Assembly: GCA_963693305.1 (NCBI GenBank)
Contig: OY855906.1
Span: 30,793,491 to 30,857,490, forward strand
From: Meandrina meandrites
Lineage: Eukaryota > Cnidaria > Anthozoa > Scleractinia > Meandrinidae
Direction of reading: 5' to 3'
DNA length: 64,000 nucleotides
The notes under the pieces were generated by a model. It was not told the DNA's origin. It was given only the letters and a program-made list of their open reading frames with translations, and searched no databases. The position numbers and the translations under genes were made by a program. The first letter of the stretch is position 1; each line of letters opens with the position of its first letter. Shown here one piece after another: positions 48,363 to 59,973 of the stretch.

Positions 48363-49057
48363 GATTATGACGTAGAAGTAAAAGTAGTAGATGTAGTCGA
48401 TACAAACGCTGAACATGGGACCAAGGCTCCAAAATTTGTACCGAACTGAATACTGCCGGCGCTCTCTTTTGGTTGTAAAAATGGCCTGGAAACAAGACAG
48501 ATTCTCCTTTATTTTGCGGTAGTTAAACTGTTGAGTTGTTCTTATTGCTGTATAGGAGTTTGATTGCTTTTTCCTTGGAATTCACTCTTCCTAAGAGAAT
48601 GAATGAAACTTAGTTCAATTATCAGGAAAGTTTTGACACTTTTCCAGAGCTGTTTCAACGTTGTAGATATGTAGAGTGTCATATGTAGATAACTTGATGG
48701 ATTGGGGAACGAGCACATTTTTTCGGCAACCGAAAAGTTTCCGATTCCTATTTTCCGATTAATCTTTTTTTTTTTTCACGAAACTTCGGAAATTTGCCGC
48801 GTTAGCCTTTCTCCATCTAGATACTACGTGTTGCTTAGCAGCAGCCTAGCCCCTGCTGAAAGATCGTAGGCTTAGTCAATTGTATTGCGACTGGAAAAGG
48901 TGCTTGTTCTCTGGCTTGTTACCATGGTTACCATGATCTTAAGCTCAAACCTTGTGGAACAACAATCACACGAAAGAATTGTTTGAAAATTATTTTTTTT
49001 ATTGTGCAAAACAAAACGTTTTTAAAGTATGAAATAGTTTTGAAATAGTTTTGTCCC

Positions 49058-49092
49058 CCTGAAGAAGGCAGCATTGCCGAAACGTCGGGAAA
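49058..49092 (+). repeat. Retroelement-tail-like motif
   Basis: CCTGAAGAAGGCAGCATTGC followed by CGAAACGTCGG is a form seen at ends of many animal retroelements, as I recall of Penelope-like or related LINE families. A related string, CTGATGAAGACAAACAGTAT with AAAACGTCGCG, is at about 47978-48012. No coding part is nearby. Low confidence in family. Confidence 0.3.
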
Positions 49093-51440
49093 AATATTTT
49101 GACTATACAGCGTAGTATTACCTAATGTTTTATTCATTCGTTTTTAAAGTATGTACTGACGATCAGCCTTTGTAGAGCATTCGCCTCCGTTCCGAGATCG
49201 AGAGAAACACGTAAGCGGCTGGCACAAGATGGCCGAAAAGCACCAGCAGGGGAGGGGGGGGGGGGGGGATGGGGGGCATGGGGTGGAGGGAGTGGAGTAC
49301 TCAGGTACATCAGTGACGGGTAGTCAGGAATGAGGCCAAATTATTCAACCCTGCAATAAAAGTCCCATTATGTTAAAAGAGACCCTAAAAAAAGTCCAAC
49401 GGCCCAAAAAGTACCCAGAAAACTTCATCGAAAACAATGAAAGTACAAACCGTCAAGAGAATGCGAGATATTTCATGTATCCACCTTTATTCATTCATCG
49501 CAGAAAGTTCACCGGAAAATTTCTAACCCCACAAAAAGTCCCAAACCGCGAATTTCAAACGTAAAAAATGGTCTTTGCAACTTCCCGTCACTTATATGCC
49601 TCGAGCCCCCAACACCACCACACTCTGGGTACGACTCTTGGCGCGCTCTTGGAAAGCGCCTTTTTTACAGGCTACTGAACAATAAGATTGAAACTTGTAG
49701 TCATACAACCAGTGGAAAAGTAATGAATTAAAGTAGATCTGAAAGTATAAATGGTATCGATATGACTATAATTACCCGTGCTAGTTATAGTAAAGTTGGT
49801 TTTATTTGGCAGTGAAAAGCGCACTCATTAATTTTAATTATGTTCTGTAAGCAGGTGTGGTAATTAGACAAACCGGCGGGTTTACTGACAGAAGAAAGCA
49901 GCATGGAGTCAAAACTTGTTCTAAAACACCATAGTAAAGGAGTGCTTTATTAATTTAGTTATTTACTGTGTATAGGAAGTTTATTGCGTATAAGATGGCT
50001 TATTTTCCGATGAGGAGAAATTGTGATTAATTTTATTAACTTAATTATTATTTGTTTCCTTAAAGCGAACAATAAACGACTCCCTTTATTGGTTTCATAC
50101 AAAGCGTTTAACTTTAATTTCCACAAACCCAAATTCTGTAATGTCTACCCGCTTTCAGTTAAAGGTTTCCAGAGATTCCACAGCGGATCTGAAATCCCAA
50201 ACACAAACTTGTAATGTTTCAAACGAAATTGTTTCAATGGACAGAGAGTTGAATTACAGTGCTAGTACTCCAACCAAGGCCACCCAAGCAAACTGTTTGC
50301 AAATTGACCAAGAGTAATTTTAGGTGTTCAAACGATAACAATTGTCACAAATGTATCGATTCTGTTGTGTACAGCTTGCTTGGATCGCTTATTTATTATA
50401 AATTTATTGTTAACATCCAAGATTTTCGATCATCAATTTACAAAGATTTGTCTTGAGTGGCCTTGGTTGGAGTAGTCGCACTGTAAGATGTTGACTCACA
50501 AACCTTTTTTTTCCAAACGCAATACTTTTCATTGAAAATTACACATGTATCTCAGAGAAAGCATTTTCAGAAATGATCTTTTCTGTTCATACAGATGAAG
50601 AACTGTTTACAGCTGTTACATCAAATAAAAGAATCTTATTTGAGACTGTGCAGCTAATAAGCCGGAGCGTCAAACGCGCCCGTTTAATTGTCCTTGTGAT
50701 TCCTAGTGTTGCACTGCACATCCTCACTGCACATATCTTGCGTGTAATGAGCTAACCGCGCGCGACAGCGCACGTTCTTATATATGGGGTATAAATAAGG
50801 TCAAATGAATGTGGGGACCCCTTTTCATTTCAAAATTTAGGTTCCCTGAAGATGATCAACCAACAGGGAAAGTTTGTACGAAAATTTATTGTCATTTCTA
50901 TTTCAATGGAATAACATTAAAACGACACGTGTCCAATTTTATTTTCAATTAATTTATGCTAAAATGCAAGAGGAATAAAAAGCACAAGCTCATTTTTTTT
51001 AAATTAGCAAGGGAGGTAATATAGGCAACATATCTATCTTCACACTTTTCAAAACAAAAGTGTGACAAATGGCGCGTTTTAAAAGTGTTGGCCTGATGTT
51101 AAACTTTTCACATACAGTTAAATTGAGTTTGTTTTGAACTTTCATTGCCATGTAGTTAAATCAGTTGGTTCGTCTTGTTTGAGCAAGATTAAGAAGACTG
51201 GCTAATTTTTATTCAAATTAAACTCATTTTTATTATATGAATGGTTCTGCACCGAAACTCGTTTTTAATTGGAAATAGAAGAAAAGGAAAACCCAGAAAC
51301 ACGGAAATAGCTTAAATGCACGAAAATTACTGAAAGTATTTAATAAAAAGGCAAATTTAAGTCCTTGTGAATGAACTCATATGGTTTGTTAGGCGCATTT
51401 GATCATATTTACATGCTAATTTGCGCCTTAGAAATATTAA

Positions 51441-51441
51441 A

Positions 51442-51518
<77 letters not shown>
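51441..51518 (+). repeat. (ATT)n microsatellite
   Basis: About 26 uninterrupted ATT/TTA triplets. It makes a chance ORF rich in isoleucine, which I do not annotate. Confidence 0.95.
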
Positions 51519-51521
<3 letters not shown>

Positions 51522-52482
51522 GTGGTGTTGTTTTTTTACTTCCTGTTCAGGTGTCTCCATTCGGAGTAGTTTCTCCCGCCGCACATGAACTGTCATTATG
51601 ACGGCTGTGAAACCGAAATCTCATGTCATAAGTTTTTTAAATCGAGTCAAAAAACTGAAATATTTGCTAACATATCAGTAATTTCCACCGGTCAAAACTA
51701 ATAAATGATAACGAGGAAGCGTGTTTTGTCCGGCCATAAAACTCTCATGTATATAGATCTATCAAAGAATCTTGGAATGTGTAAATGCATGTTGATATTC
51801 TGTGTTTTCGAATCCGAGCAAAAAAAACGAATGGGTGTTTTTAAGGCTTACTCAATACCTTCAATCAGAAATATAATCTTGCCCGATGTGCTACGTGCGG
51901 GATACATAAAAATAGGTTTTATTTCAGGTAATTACTTAATTAAAGTTTAAACTGCTTGCACCTGTTCTATCAAACACAGACTCAAAGACAACCCGCTGAA
52001 TAACGGTAGAGTAAAGCTTAATTAAAATGAGCCAATTCTTTATATCTTTTGTTAAAACTGAGATGTCGATTTGGTTTTTACGATTTGGTTTTTAAATTAG
52101 TTCACAACCTAACACCTTGGACAAAAATTGCACAATCTCAATTGTTTTGTTTTGTTTTTAACTGGAAAGCGACGTAAGATCCAAGCCGCTGAATATTTGT
52201 CAGTTTTTAATGTAAACGTTTATTAAAATAGACAAATAGTCTAATGCAATAAACACCAGGTCGAACCGGGGTCCCCTGTTTTATGAGTCAAATGAGTCTA
52301 TGAGTCATGAGTCATTTTTTAACAAAGTTGTAGACTGAAACTTATAAATAGCCATGTAGGTTTACTTATTAAAGCAAAAGGGGGCGTGTTATCAACGACA
52401 TATGAAATCATTATCCTAACTTCAAGCAACTTCAAGCAATACTCAAAGCAAGCAGACTGGATTTTCTGACTACCGAAGGATA

Positions 52483-53388
52483 ATGGCGAATTTAACTGGA
52501 GAGGGAAACTATACAAGCAAACTGAGCCAGGCACTCAGCGGATTACCAGCTGGCATAGCTGAATTTTTTTCGGTTTCGAACATTTTTCTTTCCATCACCG
52601 CTTCTTTGGGCAATATTGTGATCCTTACTGCTTTAGCGAGTGTCTCTTCTATTCATCCACCGACAAAACTTTTCTTTCGATGCCTGGCCGTCACTGATCT
52701 TTGCGTTGGTCTTATTATACAGCCACTCTTCATAACCGACATAATGTCTCGTATAATAAAGATGAACGAGACTTTTCTGCACTACCTTCCTGAAATTATC
52801 GGAGCTTTAAGTATAACGTTCTGTGGAGTATCCGTCTTGACATCGACAGCAATAAGTGTGGACAGACTACTCGCCCTGTTGATGGGGCTCAGATACAGAG
52901 ATGTCATAACATTACGGCGAGTCCGTGTAGTTGTAATCTGTATATGGTTAATTGCTGCTTTAAGTGCGTGGCTCCGGGTGTGGAGAAGAGATATTGCCTA
53001 TAAGCAAGCCTCTGTTATCGTAATACTTTGCCTGGCAACTTCGATTTTCTGTTACTCGAGGATTTTCCTCAAACTACGACATCAACATGCCTTTGTTCAA
53101 AACATTGTCCCCCACAGTCAACAGAACGGAGAAGGGATTCCAATGAACATAAACAGATACAAGAAGACAGTTTCTAGCATAATGTGGGTGCAGTTGGCAT
53201 TAGTTGCGTGTTATATTCCGTGGGGTATTGCGGCTGTGCTGTATGGGAATCAACATTTCGTGGCCTGGAAAGCTACATCGACTCTCGTCTACTTAAACTC
53301 ATCTCTAAACCCGATTCTGTATTGTTGGAAGATCAAGGGAGTAAAACAAGCAGTTAAAGGCATAATCTGGCAGTTTTCCTGTTTTTGA
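52483..53388 (+). CDS. Class A (rhodopsin-like) G-protein-coupled receptor, single exon
   Basis: The protein has 301 residues from ATG 52483. Seven hydrophobic segments are visible. Family residues: SLGNIVIL (TM1 Asn), LAVTDLCVGL (TM2 Asp), a Cys before TM3, SVDRLLAL at the end of TM3 (DRL in place of DRY), ACYIPWG in TM6 and NSSLNPILYC in TM7 (NPxxY form). NLTGEGNYT and a later NET supply N-glycosylation sites at the outside. No signal peptide or intron. Short loops and small size resemble the large cnidarian set often labelled melanocortin- or adenosine-receptor-like. The ligand is unknown. It would signal at the plasma membrane through G proteins. Confidence 0.92.
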   Translation: MANLTGEGNYTSKLSQALSGLPAGIAEFFSVSNIFLSITASLGNIVILTALASVSSIHPPTKLFFRCLAVTDLCVGLIIQPLFITDIMSRIIKMNETFLHYLPEIIGALSITFCGVSVLTSTAISVDRLLALLMGLRYRDVITLRRVRVVVICIWLIAALSAWLRVWRRDIAYKQASVIVILCLATSIFCYSRIFLKLRHQHAFVQNIVPHSQQNGEGIPMNINRYKKTVSSIMWVQLALVACYIPWGIAAVLYGNQHFVAWKATSTLVYLNSSLNPILYCWKIKGVKQAVKGIIWQFSCF

Positions 53389-54570
53389 ATGACTAGCTGT
53401 ATTGCGAAGAACAATTGACTAATGGTGCCCAAATAGCGTGAAAAAAGTAGCTAAATTCAATTCTTGCAATTGGAATGGAGAAATTTACGTTTTTCTTATT
53501 TTGTCTAATCGTTCTGTTTTGCTTTCGCTATTAATTCATTTCTTGTTTAGTTCCCAGGCTCATTTTTTCGACTATTTTGCTTGGTACAAGAAAAATGGTA
53601 AAAATTGGGGGCATTGGGTTGGCACTCTCTGACCCACATTTTTGTATACTCTCAAGAGACTGTTTCAATTTGTCAAGGGAATACTTTTCGCTGTGGGCGA
53701 TAAAAACGTCATTGGATAGGAATGCGTCAGCACTTCTCGATCCTGAAGTGTTATTTTCACGCGTCGCTCGTCATTTAGCCTGTCTAGCCTTTTGCAAACT
53801 ACAGGTAGGTATTTTTCAAAGATCTGTGCTATTCATCGATTGAATCGCTTAGTTTTACATGCTTAAAAGCTGCTGCGAATCTTCATTGTTTTTACAAGTC
53901 TATTGTTTGTCCTCTTCATTGAAAGAAGTATTTTTAGCTCGTCACGCAATCTTTTGTTTTGACCACAATTCACGTACTTGATCACGACTTAATGCAGCTT
54001 CTCAAGACTTCAGACAGGAAAATGGTAATGTACAATATTGCTTCGAACTTAAATGGAATTTTTAGAAGGATCGGTAAAGCCACTTAGTGAAAAATTGACT
54101 GCAAAAAGCCGTCGGGCTAAAATCAAACTTACGCTTTAGCATGAATAATGCAGGATCTCACGGCTTCAAAAATATGCAGAATTTTGAAGCTTTGATACAT
54201 TAGTTGCTACATCCTGAAATGAGAATTAATCTAAAACAAAACTTCCTTCAAGTTTCTTTCATTTGCCCAGTTTACGTTTGGAATCTTAGGCTTCTGAAGC
54301 GTATTGATTTGAAAAGCACATGGTGACATCTGATATGCAGCGTGCGGCCGACTTACCATCGCGTTGTAGTTTATTGACCTTTATTTAATAATTGTGTTCA
54401 GTTAATACGACCTTTTACGTGCAAAGATTTACTGCAATACTTCGGAAAATGAAAACAAGTTTTTTTTTTGTTATTAGTTATAGTGATGGAAAGCATAAGA
54501 AGCAATATGAGTGTTAATTTTGTGGAAGGAATTCAGTAGTTTGCACCATGATTCGCAAATTTTATTATCC
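53389..54570. other. Intergenic after the receptor gene
   Basis: About 1.2 kb, partly 3' UTR of the receptor. An ORF at 53577-53843 has no recognised domain. Nothing else can be supported. Confidence 0.5.
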
Positions 54571-54578
54571 CCAATTAC

Positions 54579-55343
54579 GGGTTGGTACATTTCGCTGACC
54601 CCCAGTCCATGGACCACCACGTTGGACTACCAAAATGGACTACCTTAATGGACTGTCAAATGGACTACCTAGATGGACTACCTAACAAAACACCTTGAAA
54701 AAAAAAACTAGAAAGAAATATCACCCCGCATTGGTTGTTTGTTTTGACTGATTCACTGCTATCTGCCATCTTGTTTTAATTTTGTGTTTATTACCGCTGC
54801 TCAGAAGTGAAATAAAGTGTTGACTTTCCTTTAAAACGAGAAAGTGCAAAAGACAATTTTGCCTTCTGTCAGGGCACCCGGCGCTGCCTCCTATAACCTC
54901 AAAAACATCTTGATGTGCAAATGGCATTTAATTAAAAATCAACCATTGTTTAGAGAAATACTATCTTACCTTATCTCATATGAAAATGGAAAGTCTCAAA
55001 GATATATACTTGCAAGAGCAAAACAAAATAACGAGAGGTCACTTGTCACGCCATGGCCATGAGCTTATTGGTCATGTTTGACCTGTCAACACTTCACTTC
55101 ACTTCTGAGCAGCGGTAATAAACACAAAATGAAAACAAGATGGTGGATCGCGGTGACTCAATAAAAACAAAAAACCAAGGGGTGATATTTCTTTTTAGTT
55201 TTTTTTTCAAGGTATTGTATTAGGTAGTCCATCTAGATAGTCCATTTGACTGTCCAGTAAGGTAGTCCATTTTTGGTAGTCCATCGTAGTGGTCCATGGA
55301 CTGGGGGTCAGCGAAATGTACCACCCCCCCCCCCCCCCCCCCC
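54579..55343. mobile_element. Non-autonomous hAT-like foldback element with 240-bp arms
   Basis: The arms at 54584-54824 and 55085-55322 are inverted copies beginning GGTACATTTCGCTGACCCCC. CCAATTAC occurs at 54571-54578 and 55344-55351 as a likely 8-bp target duplication. Inside each arm are several copies of the decamer ATGGACTACC. The right end runs into a long C tract (about 55323-55345). The central 260 bp has no recognisable gene. Confidence 0.72.
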
Positions 55344-55580
55344 CCAATTACCGCTTTTCTGTACCAAGATAATACCACTGGTGGTTAAATAAATGTCAGT
55401 GACAGTTGTACAGAATGAAAACCTACCTTTCACCAGAGTGTTTTGAACAAGTGTTATATTTTGTAGAAAGAGTTCGTGTTTTTGCGAGTTGTTAAAATGA
55501 CGCGCGGAGGTGAAGAAATTTTTTTCACCGTCTTCAAGTTTGGTTTGGGATCAATTTATCAAGGTTGATAATTAGTATAT

Positions 55581-55625
55581 GTAATCGCATGGGCCCGAGG
55601 GCAATTAAGGATTAATTTCACGCGC

Positions 55626-55658
<33 letters not shown>

Positions 55659-55740
55659 CGAAGCGACGAGGGCAATTTGGAAAACTTTGAAAATGCAAGT
55701 GAAATTAATCCTTAATTGCACGAGGGCACATTGCGATTAC
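55581..55740. repeat. 160-bp palindromic foldback element
   Basis: The sequence starts GTAATCGCA and ends TGCGATTAC. The arms pair nearly throughout (GGGCAATTAAGGATTAATTT on the left, AAATTAATCCTTAATTGC on the right) around GAGTCGCGAAGCGACGAG. A MITE-like hairpin. A partial relative (ATGCCCTCTTGATTACC, GTGCCCTCGTGATTAAG) lies at about 56455-56570. Confidence 0.75.
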
Positions 55741-56682
55741 GTGTTTATCACATAAAGGGCAAAATTGTGTACAAAAGAAAACTTAAACGAGATCCGCCAT
55801 GGCGTGAACCGGTTGGCAAGAATATTTGCTCGTAGCAAAATGACCACATAAAAAATCAACTTATGCCGAGAAACAGTAAAAGTAAGCATAACACAGCATG
55901 TGCAATTCACTCATAATAGTTCCTTCACAGATAAACCTGAATGCAGTTTAAATTTTATTTACCTTTGTTTACGAGGCGTCCGACCGCGCAGAAATGCTGC
56001 ATCGATGAAAGTCATAAACAAAGTGTCCGAACGAGCTTTAATAACTTCTTGAACCTGACATTCTCCTTTCCACAGCGAAAACTGTAAGTACCAACAAAAT
56101 TTATGCCCTTTCCAGGCTCTGTTTCTAATAAGGCGAAGCAAGCAAAACGAAGAAATGTTATCTTTCAGTGTCGATTTAGTGGTCTCAGCCGCCATGAATA
56201 ATTTCTTTTCTCCGTGCAGCGCCAATCGTCCAGAAGTTTTTTCGGGCTGTGACAAACGAATTTGGATTGAAAAGTCCTCTCTCTATTCCACCAAGGCACT
56301 ACTCATTTCTGCCTATCGATTTTCTTTCACATTTGATGAAATAACCGCATTTATATCAAACTCGGATGCATTGCGTTTCTGAACTTTTTTCAAACTCGTT
56401 TCAAGCGGGAAACCAACTCAGTGCAGACGACGCGCGCTCAGCCAATCAGGATCAAGTAATCATGCCCTCTTGATTACCAAAAAGTGCCCTCGTGATTAAG
56501 AAAAAATGCCCTCTGTCTCAACCAATCAGCGTTCAGTAATTTTGCCCCGTATGTGATAAACATTTTAAATCATGAATTGGTCTTTCAGCGTGTCTAGTTG
56601 TAATAAAAGTTTACTTCAGAAAGGAATTATTTGTCTGAATTTAGAACGCATATGGTATATTTTTTCCACTCGCACGTTTCTG
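55741..56682. other. Intergenic, repeat-derived in part
   Basis: No gene recognised. Short ORFs on both strands around 55959-56382 show no domain. The segment near 56455-56570 is related to the palindromic element at 55581. Confidence 0.4.
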
Positions 56683-57347
56683 TTAAGGACGTTCGCGCGA
56701 AAATTTTCTAGTCGATAGATTTTTCTAAAATTTTTACTGAGGACGGATAATGAGTTACTTGTGTCAGAAATACAAAAAAAAGTGGGGGTCACCGACTTCG
56801 TTTCAGAGATAAAGTCTGTAGAAAACTACCCTGATTTTGAAAAATTGCCGCACGTAATTTCGCACGGCTTTCAAGGTTTGTAGTTTAAATTATCGATGAT
56901 GAGAAAACGGAAGCAAACGATCTTGGTGATATTTTGAAGAAGTGCGTCTGTTGCGTAAATAATTTTAAGTGTTGCCATCTTTTATGCAAAACTTAGCCCT
57001 GGAAGAGGCATTTGAACCCGTCGTACGGCAAAACGAAAAGATCAAAAAGCGGAATTCGAACGTGCCTGGGGCAAAAAAAATCAACCTTTTAATCGATAGA
57101 TTTTTTTCATTTTCTCACAAAACGTAGATAATCGTTAACAAAAGTGATCTGCTAAGAAAAAAGTAGGGGTCACCGACCATTTAAGCGAGCAAACTGCAAG
57201 CGAAGTTATCGCAACGGCTACTCACCCTATATGTGGTTGGAAAGTTTCCTCAGTGCGCGCGCTCGATGCATGACGTGGCGTAGCGTTGCGACAGGAATTA
57301 CGTGCGCAGTAAGGATGCTCACAAACAATTAGCGCGAACGTCCTTAA
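56683..57347. mobile_element. TTAA-flanked inverted-repeat element
   Basis: The left end is TTAAGGACGTTCGCGC and the right end is GCGCGAACGTCCTTAA, a 16-bp perfect inversion including the TTAA. The 665-bp interior has no recognisable ORF; AAGT(G/A)GGGGTCACCGAC occurs twice in the same orientation (near 56781 and 57163). Fits a piggyBac-type MITE. Confidence 0.7.
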
Positions 57348-57533
57348 ATGCCGTAAAAGAGCCAGGAACTTTATTGGGGGGTGGGTGCGCGCTAATAAAA
57401 GCCTTCGGGACTGTGAGTCAATGGGTTAATGCATCGCAAATCGCTTTCAATACTAACATTTCCCCAACGTATACTCCATACAAAATTGTCGAATCTCGAA
57501 GAGATCTTTGATTCTCATTTACAACCTATGAAT

Positions 57534-57615
57534 GTAGTCGTGGCCGAGTGGTTAAGGCGATGGACTAGAAATCCATTGGGGTCTCCCCCGGCAGGTTCGA
57601 ATCCTGCCGACTACC
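57534..57615 (+). tRNA. trnS-AGA: tRNA-Ser (AGA)
   Basis: The acceptor stem GTAGTCG pairs with CGACTAC. The anticodon loop CTAGAAA gives AGA. The variable arm of a class II tRNA (TTGGGGTCTCCCCCGG) is present and the T arm reads GCAGGTTCGAATCCTGC. A box (TGGCCGAGTGG) and B box (GGTTCGAATCC) are intact. The discriminator base is C rather than the usual G, and the variable arm differs slightly from the other copies, so activity is less certain. Confidence 0.85.
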
Positions 57616-57997
57616 TTACTGACGTAGTTTTTATCTGTTCAATCAAATATTTTTACACACATTGATCATTTATCTGATTGGTTTTTTAAAATGGAGATGT
57701 TCAAGTTTATTTACAAATCTTAGAATAATTTTCGATTTATTGTACAAAGTAATTGCTTGCGAATTCATATTGGTTTTCCGCTTGGTTAGCTTTCTTTTGC
57801 GTTTTTGTATTTTAAACCGGAGCAATTCTGCCCTACGATATTTGCGCGTGCTTGGCCGGTTGCACTGATGCTATTAATTTCTGGTATTGTTGAGGTGAAA
57901 CTGAACCCCTTCCTTCCTAACGTTATTTTTTACTTCCGGGAGGTAAGAAGTAAAAAAAAAAACGTCAGACAGCCCTATTTCTAACTAAAAAAACTGG
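57616..57997. other. Spacer of the tRNA array
   Basis: Shares blocks such as TTGGTTTTCCGCTTGGTT, GCACTG.T..TATTAATTTCTGG and AACTGAACCCCTTCCTTCCT with 58960-59100 and 63490-63650. It is therefore duplicated along with the tRNA genes. No gene. Confidence 0.6.
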
Positions 57998-58069
57998 TAG
58001 CAGAGCGAGGTTTTGATCCTCGGACCTCTGGGTTATGGGCCCAGCACGCTTCCACTGCGCCACTCTGCT
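57998..58069 (-). tRNA. trni-CAT: Initiator tRNA-Met (CAT)
   Basis: This 72-nt tRNA has acceptor stem AGCAGAG/CTCTGCT with discriminator A. The anticodon stem CTGGG/CCCAG carries loop CCATAA (CAT), including the G-C pairs diagnostic of initiators. The T loop is ATCAAAA, fitting the eukaryotic initiator form (A54, not TTC). The B box is GGATCAAAACC. Confidence 0.93.
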
Positions 58070-58299
58070 CACAAGTAATTTGCCGAAACATTTTTAGAAC
58101 ACAATTCTAATCAAGATAGCTTATGGCTTGAAAATATCGCAAACCTGTGTTTCTCCATTCTTGTCTCGATAATCTTTTTATTCTCTTTCAACATAGAAAA
58201 GAAAAAGTAAATTGTCCGTCGTCAGGATGTATGTTATAGTTCAAAAGTCTTGCAAGCAACATTTATAGCGATAGCACAGGCGGAAAAATGAAAAAATGT

Positions 58300-58328
58300 T
58301 AGCAGAGCGACGTTTTGATCCTGGGTCT
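58300..58328 (-). pseudogene. Truncated initiator tRNA-Met fragment
   Basis: Only the 3' end of the tRNA (acceptor 3' strand and T arm, AGCAGAGCGACGTTTTGATC on plus strand) remains, with one change in the T stem. The match ends at about 58328. Confidence 0.8.
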
Positions 58329-58644
58329 TGAAGTATTTAACACCTTACGTTTTTATCATATCTCTCTTGAAAATGGCGCTTATACAACCTCGCGGCCAAA
58401 TAATAATTTTGTGTTGTTAATTACACATAGAAAAGAAAGGGCGAATTGTAGTTTGTGCGATCATTGGAAATCGAAAGTTTGATTCTCGCCCTGAATATTT
58501 ATAGGACATCGGTCATGGATACTACAAAAATAAACAGAAAAAAGTATGAAAACGAACAAACAAAAAATAAATCATGAACTGGATAACATTTAACAGCTTT
58601 GTAACAGTCATGAAAAAGAAAAAAAGAATAACCAACAAAATTAT

Positions 58645-58716
58645 TAGCAGAGCGAGGTTTTGATCCTCGGACCTCTGGGTTATGGGCCCAGCACGCTTCC
58701 ACTGCGCCACTCTGCT
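58645..58716 (-). tRNA. trni-CAT: Initiator tRNA-Met (CAT), class A unit
   Basis: Full 72-nt copy with paired acceptor, anticodon CAT, initiator-type T loop and discriminator A. It is divergent from the tRNA-Ser at 58819 across a 102-bp spacer. This 256-bp pair recurs at 61238-61493. Confidence 0.92.
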
Positions 58717-58818
58717 TGCTGCTGACGGTTTTTCAACACATACTCCTAGCGAAGCTCCTTGTGAAAAATTCTTCCTGAATTCTTCGTTTGTGCCTTTGCT
58801 CGGTTATGAACTATCAAG

Positions 58819-58900
58819 GTAGTCGTGGCCGAGTGGTTAAGGCGATGGACTTGAAATCCATTGGGGTCTCCCCGCGCAGGTTCGAATCCTGTCGACTACG
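58819..58900 (+). tRNA. trnS-TGA: tRNA-Ser (TGA)
   Basis: This 82-nt class II tRNA has anticodon loop CTTGAAA (TGA), acceptor GTAGTCG/CGACTAC and discriminator G. The T stem ends in a G-T pair (GCAGG/CCTGT). A and B boxes are intact. Confidence 0.9.
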
Positions 58901-59183
58901 TCGAAGACATAATTTTTATCTTTTCAATCACATATTTTTATGATGATGATGATTGTAGAAAGTAATTAAATTTAATTTGGTTTTCCGCTTGGTTTTGTCT
59001 CCTTTTGCGTTTTTGCCCTACGAAATTTTGCGCACACTTGACCAGTTGCACTGCTTTTGTTAATTTCTGGTATTATTGAGGTAAAACTGAACCCCTTCCT
59101 AACTAACACTGTTTTTCCTTCCGGGAAATAAGACGAAATAAAAGAATCGTTTGACACTTCTACTTTTCAAACTAAAAAAATAC

Positions 59184-59255
59184 TAGCAGAGCGAGGTTTT
59201 GATCCTCGGACCTCTGAGTTATGGGCCCAGCACGCTTCCACTGCGCCACTCTGCT
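59184..59255 (-). tRNA. trni-CAT: Initiator tRNA-Met (CAT)
   Basis: 72 nt, like the other copies. One change in the anticodon stem (CTCAG for CCCAG) leaves a G-T pair, so folding is kept. Confidence 0.87.
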
Positions 59256-59485
59256 CATTGATGACACTTTGAAGAATTTTACAACTTACATTTCTATCAT
59301 ATTTCTCTTGAAAATGGCGCTCATACAACTTGGAGTCCCTGCCAATTTTCGTCAAAATAATAAGAAACCGCGAATTGTCCTTTGTGCGGTCATTGGTGGA
59401 AATCGAAACTTTGATTTTCGTCCATGAACGTTTATAGGACATCCGTCATGGATAATACAGAAATATACCAAAACAAATATGAAAA

Positions 59486-59498
59486 CGGCCACGACTAT
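59486..59498 (-). pseudogene. 13-nt 5' stump of a tRNA-Ser
   Basis: On the minus strand ATAGTCGTGGCCG is the first 13 nt of tRNA-Ser (with one change), cut off sharply. It sits 112 bp from the initiator tRNA at 59611, exactly the class B spacing, which shows it is a truncated unit. Confidence 0.7.
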
Positions 59499-59610
59499 CT
59501 TGATAGTCTATAACCCAGCCAAAACGCAAAAGAGGCGTTCAAGAAGAGTTTTTCCAAAACAATTTGAACGAGCTTCACTCGCAGTATATGTTGATTAACC
59601 ATCAGCAGCA

Positions 59611-59682
59611 AGCAGAGTGGCGCAGTGGAAGCGTGCTGGGCCCATAACCCAGAGGTCCGAGGATCAAAACCTCGCTCTGCTA
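59611..59682 (+). tRNA. trni-CAT: Initiator tRNA-Met (CAT)
   Basis: A full 72-nt copy on the plus strand, discriminator A, all stems paired. Downstream sequence to about 59910 is an inverted copy of 58380-58644. Confidence 0.92.
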
Positions 59683-59915
59683 ATAATTTTGTTTGTTATA
59701 TTCTTTTTTTCTTTTTCATGACTGTTACAAAGCTGTTAAATGTTATACAGTTAATGATTTATTTTTTGTTTGTTCGTTTTCATACTTTTTTCTGTCCATT
59801 TTTGTAGTATCCATGACCGAAAATCAAACTTTCGATTTCCAATGATCGCACAAAGTACAATTCGCCCTTTCTTTTCTATGTGTAATTAACAAAACAAAAT
59901 TATTACGATAAAAAC

Positions 59916-59973
59916 GTGGAAGCGTGCTGGGCCCATAACCCAGAGGTCCGAGGATCAAAACCTCGCTCTGCTA
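59916..59973 (+). pseudogene. 5'-truncated initiator tRNA-Met
   Basis: Starts at GTGGAAGCGTGCTGGG, so the 5' acceptor strand and most of the D stem are missing. The rest, with anticodon CAT and T arm, matches the intact copies. It cannot fold as a tRNA. Confidence 0.88.

Larger units (their letters stand above)
48363..52482. other. Intergenic between C1q-family and receptor genes
   Basis: The first part is 3' UTR of the C1q-family gene. No gene was recognised in the following 4 kb. It contains a CCTGAAGAAGGC...CCGAAACGTCGG segment at about 49058-49091 and a G run at about 49252-49268. An ATT microsatellite is listed separately. Confidence 0.5.

Noticed and set aside
51371..51601. ORF with a long isoleucine run
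   Set aside because: It is the translation of an ATT microsatellite and has no other coding signal.
53438..53843. Second receptor fragment after the GPCR
   Set aside because: The ORFs show no transmembrane pattern or GPCR motif and overlap the expected 3' UTR.
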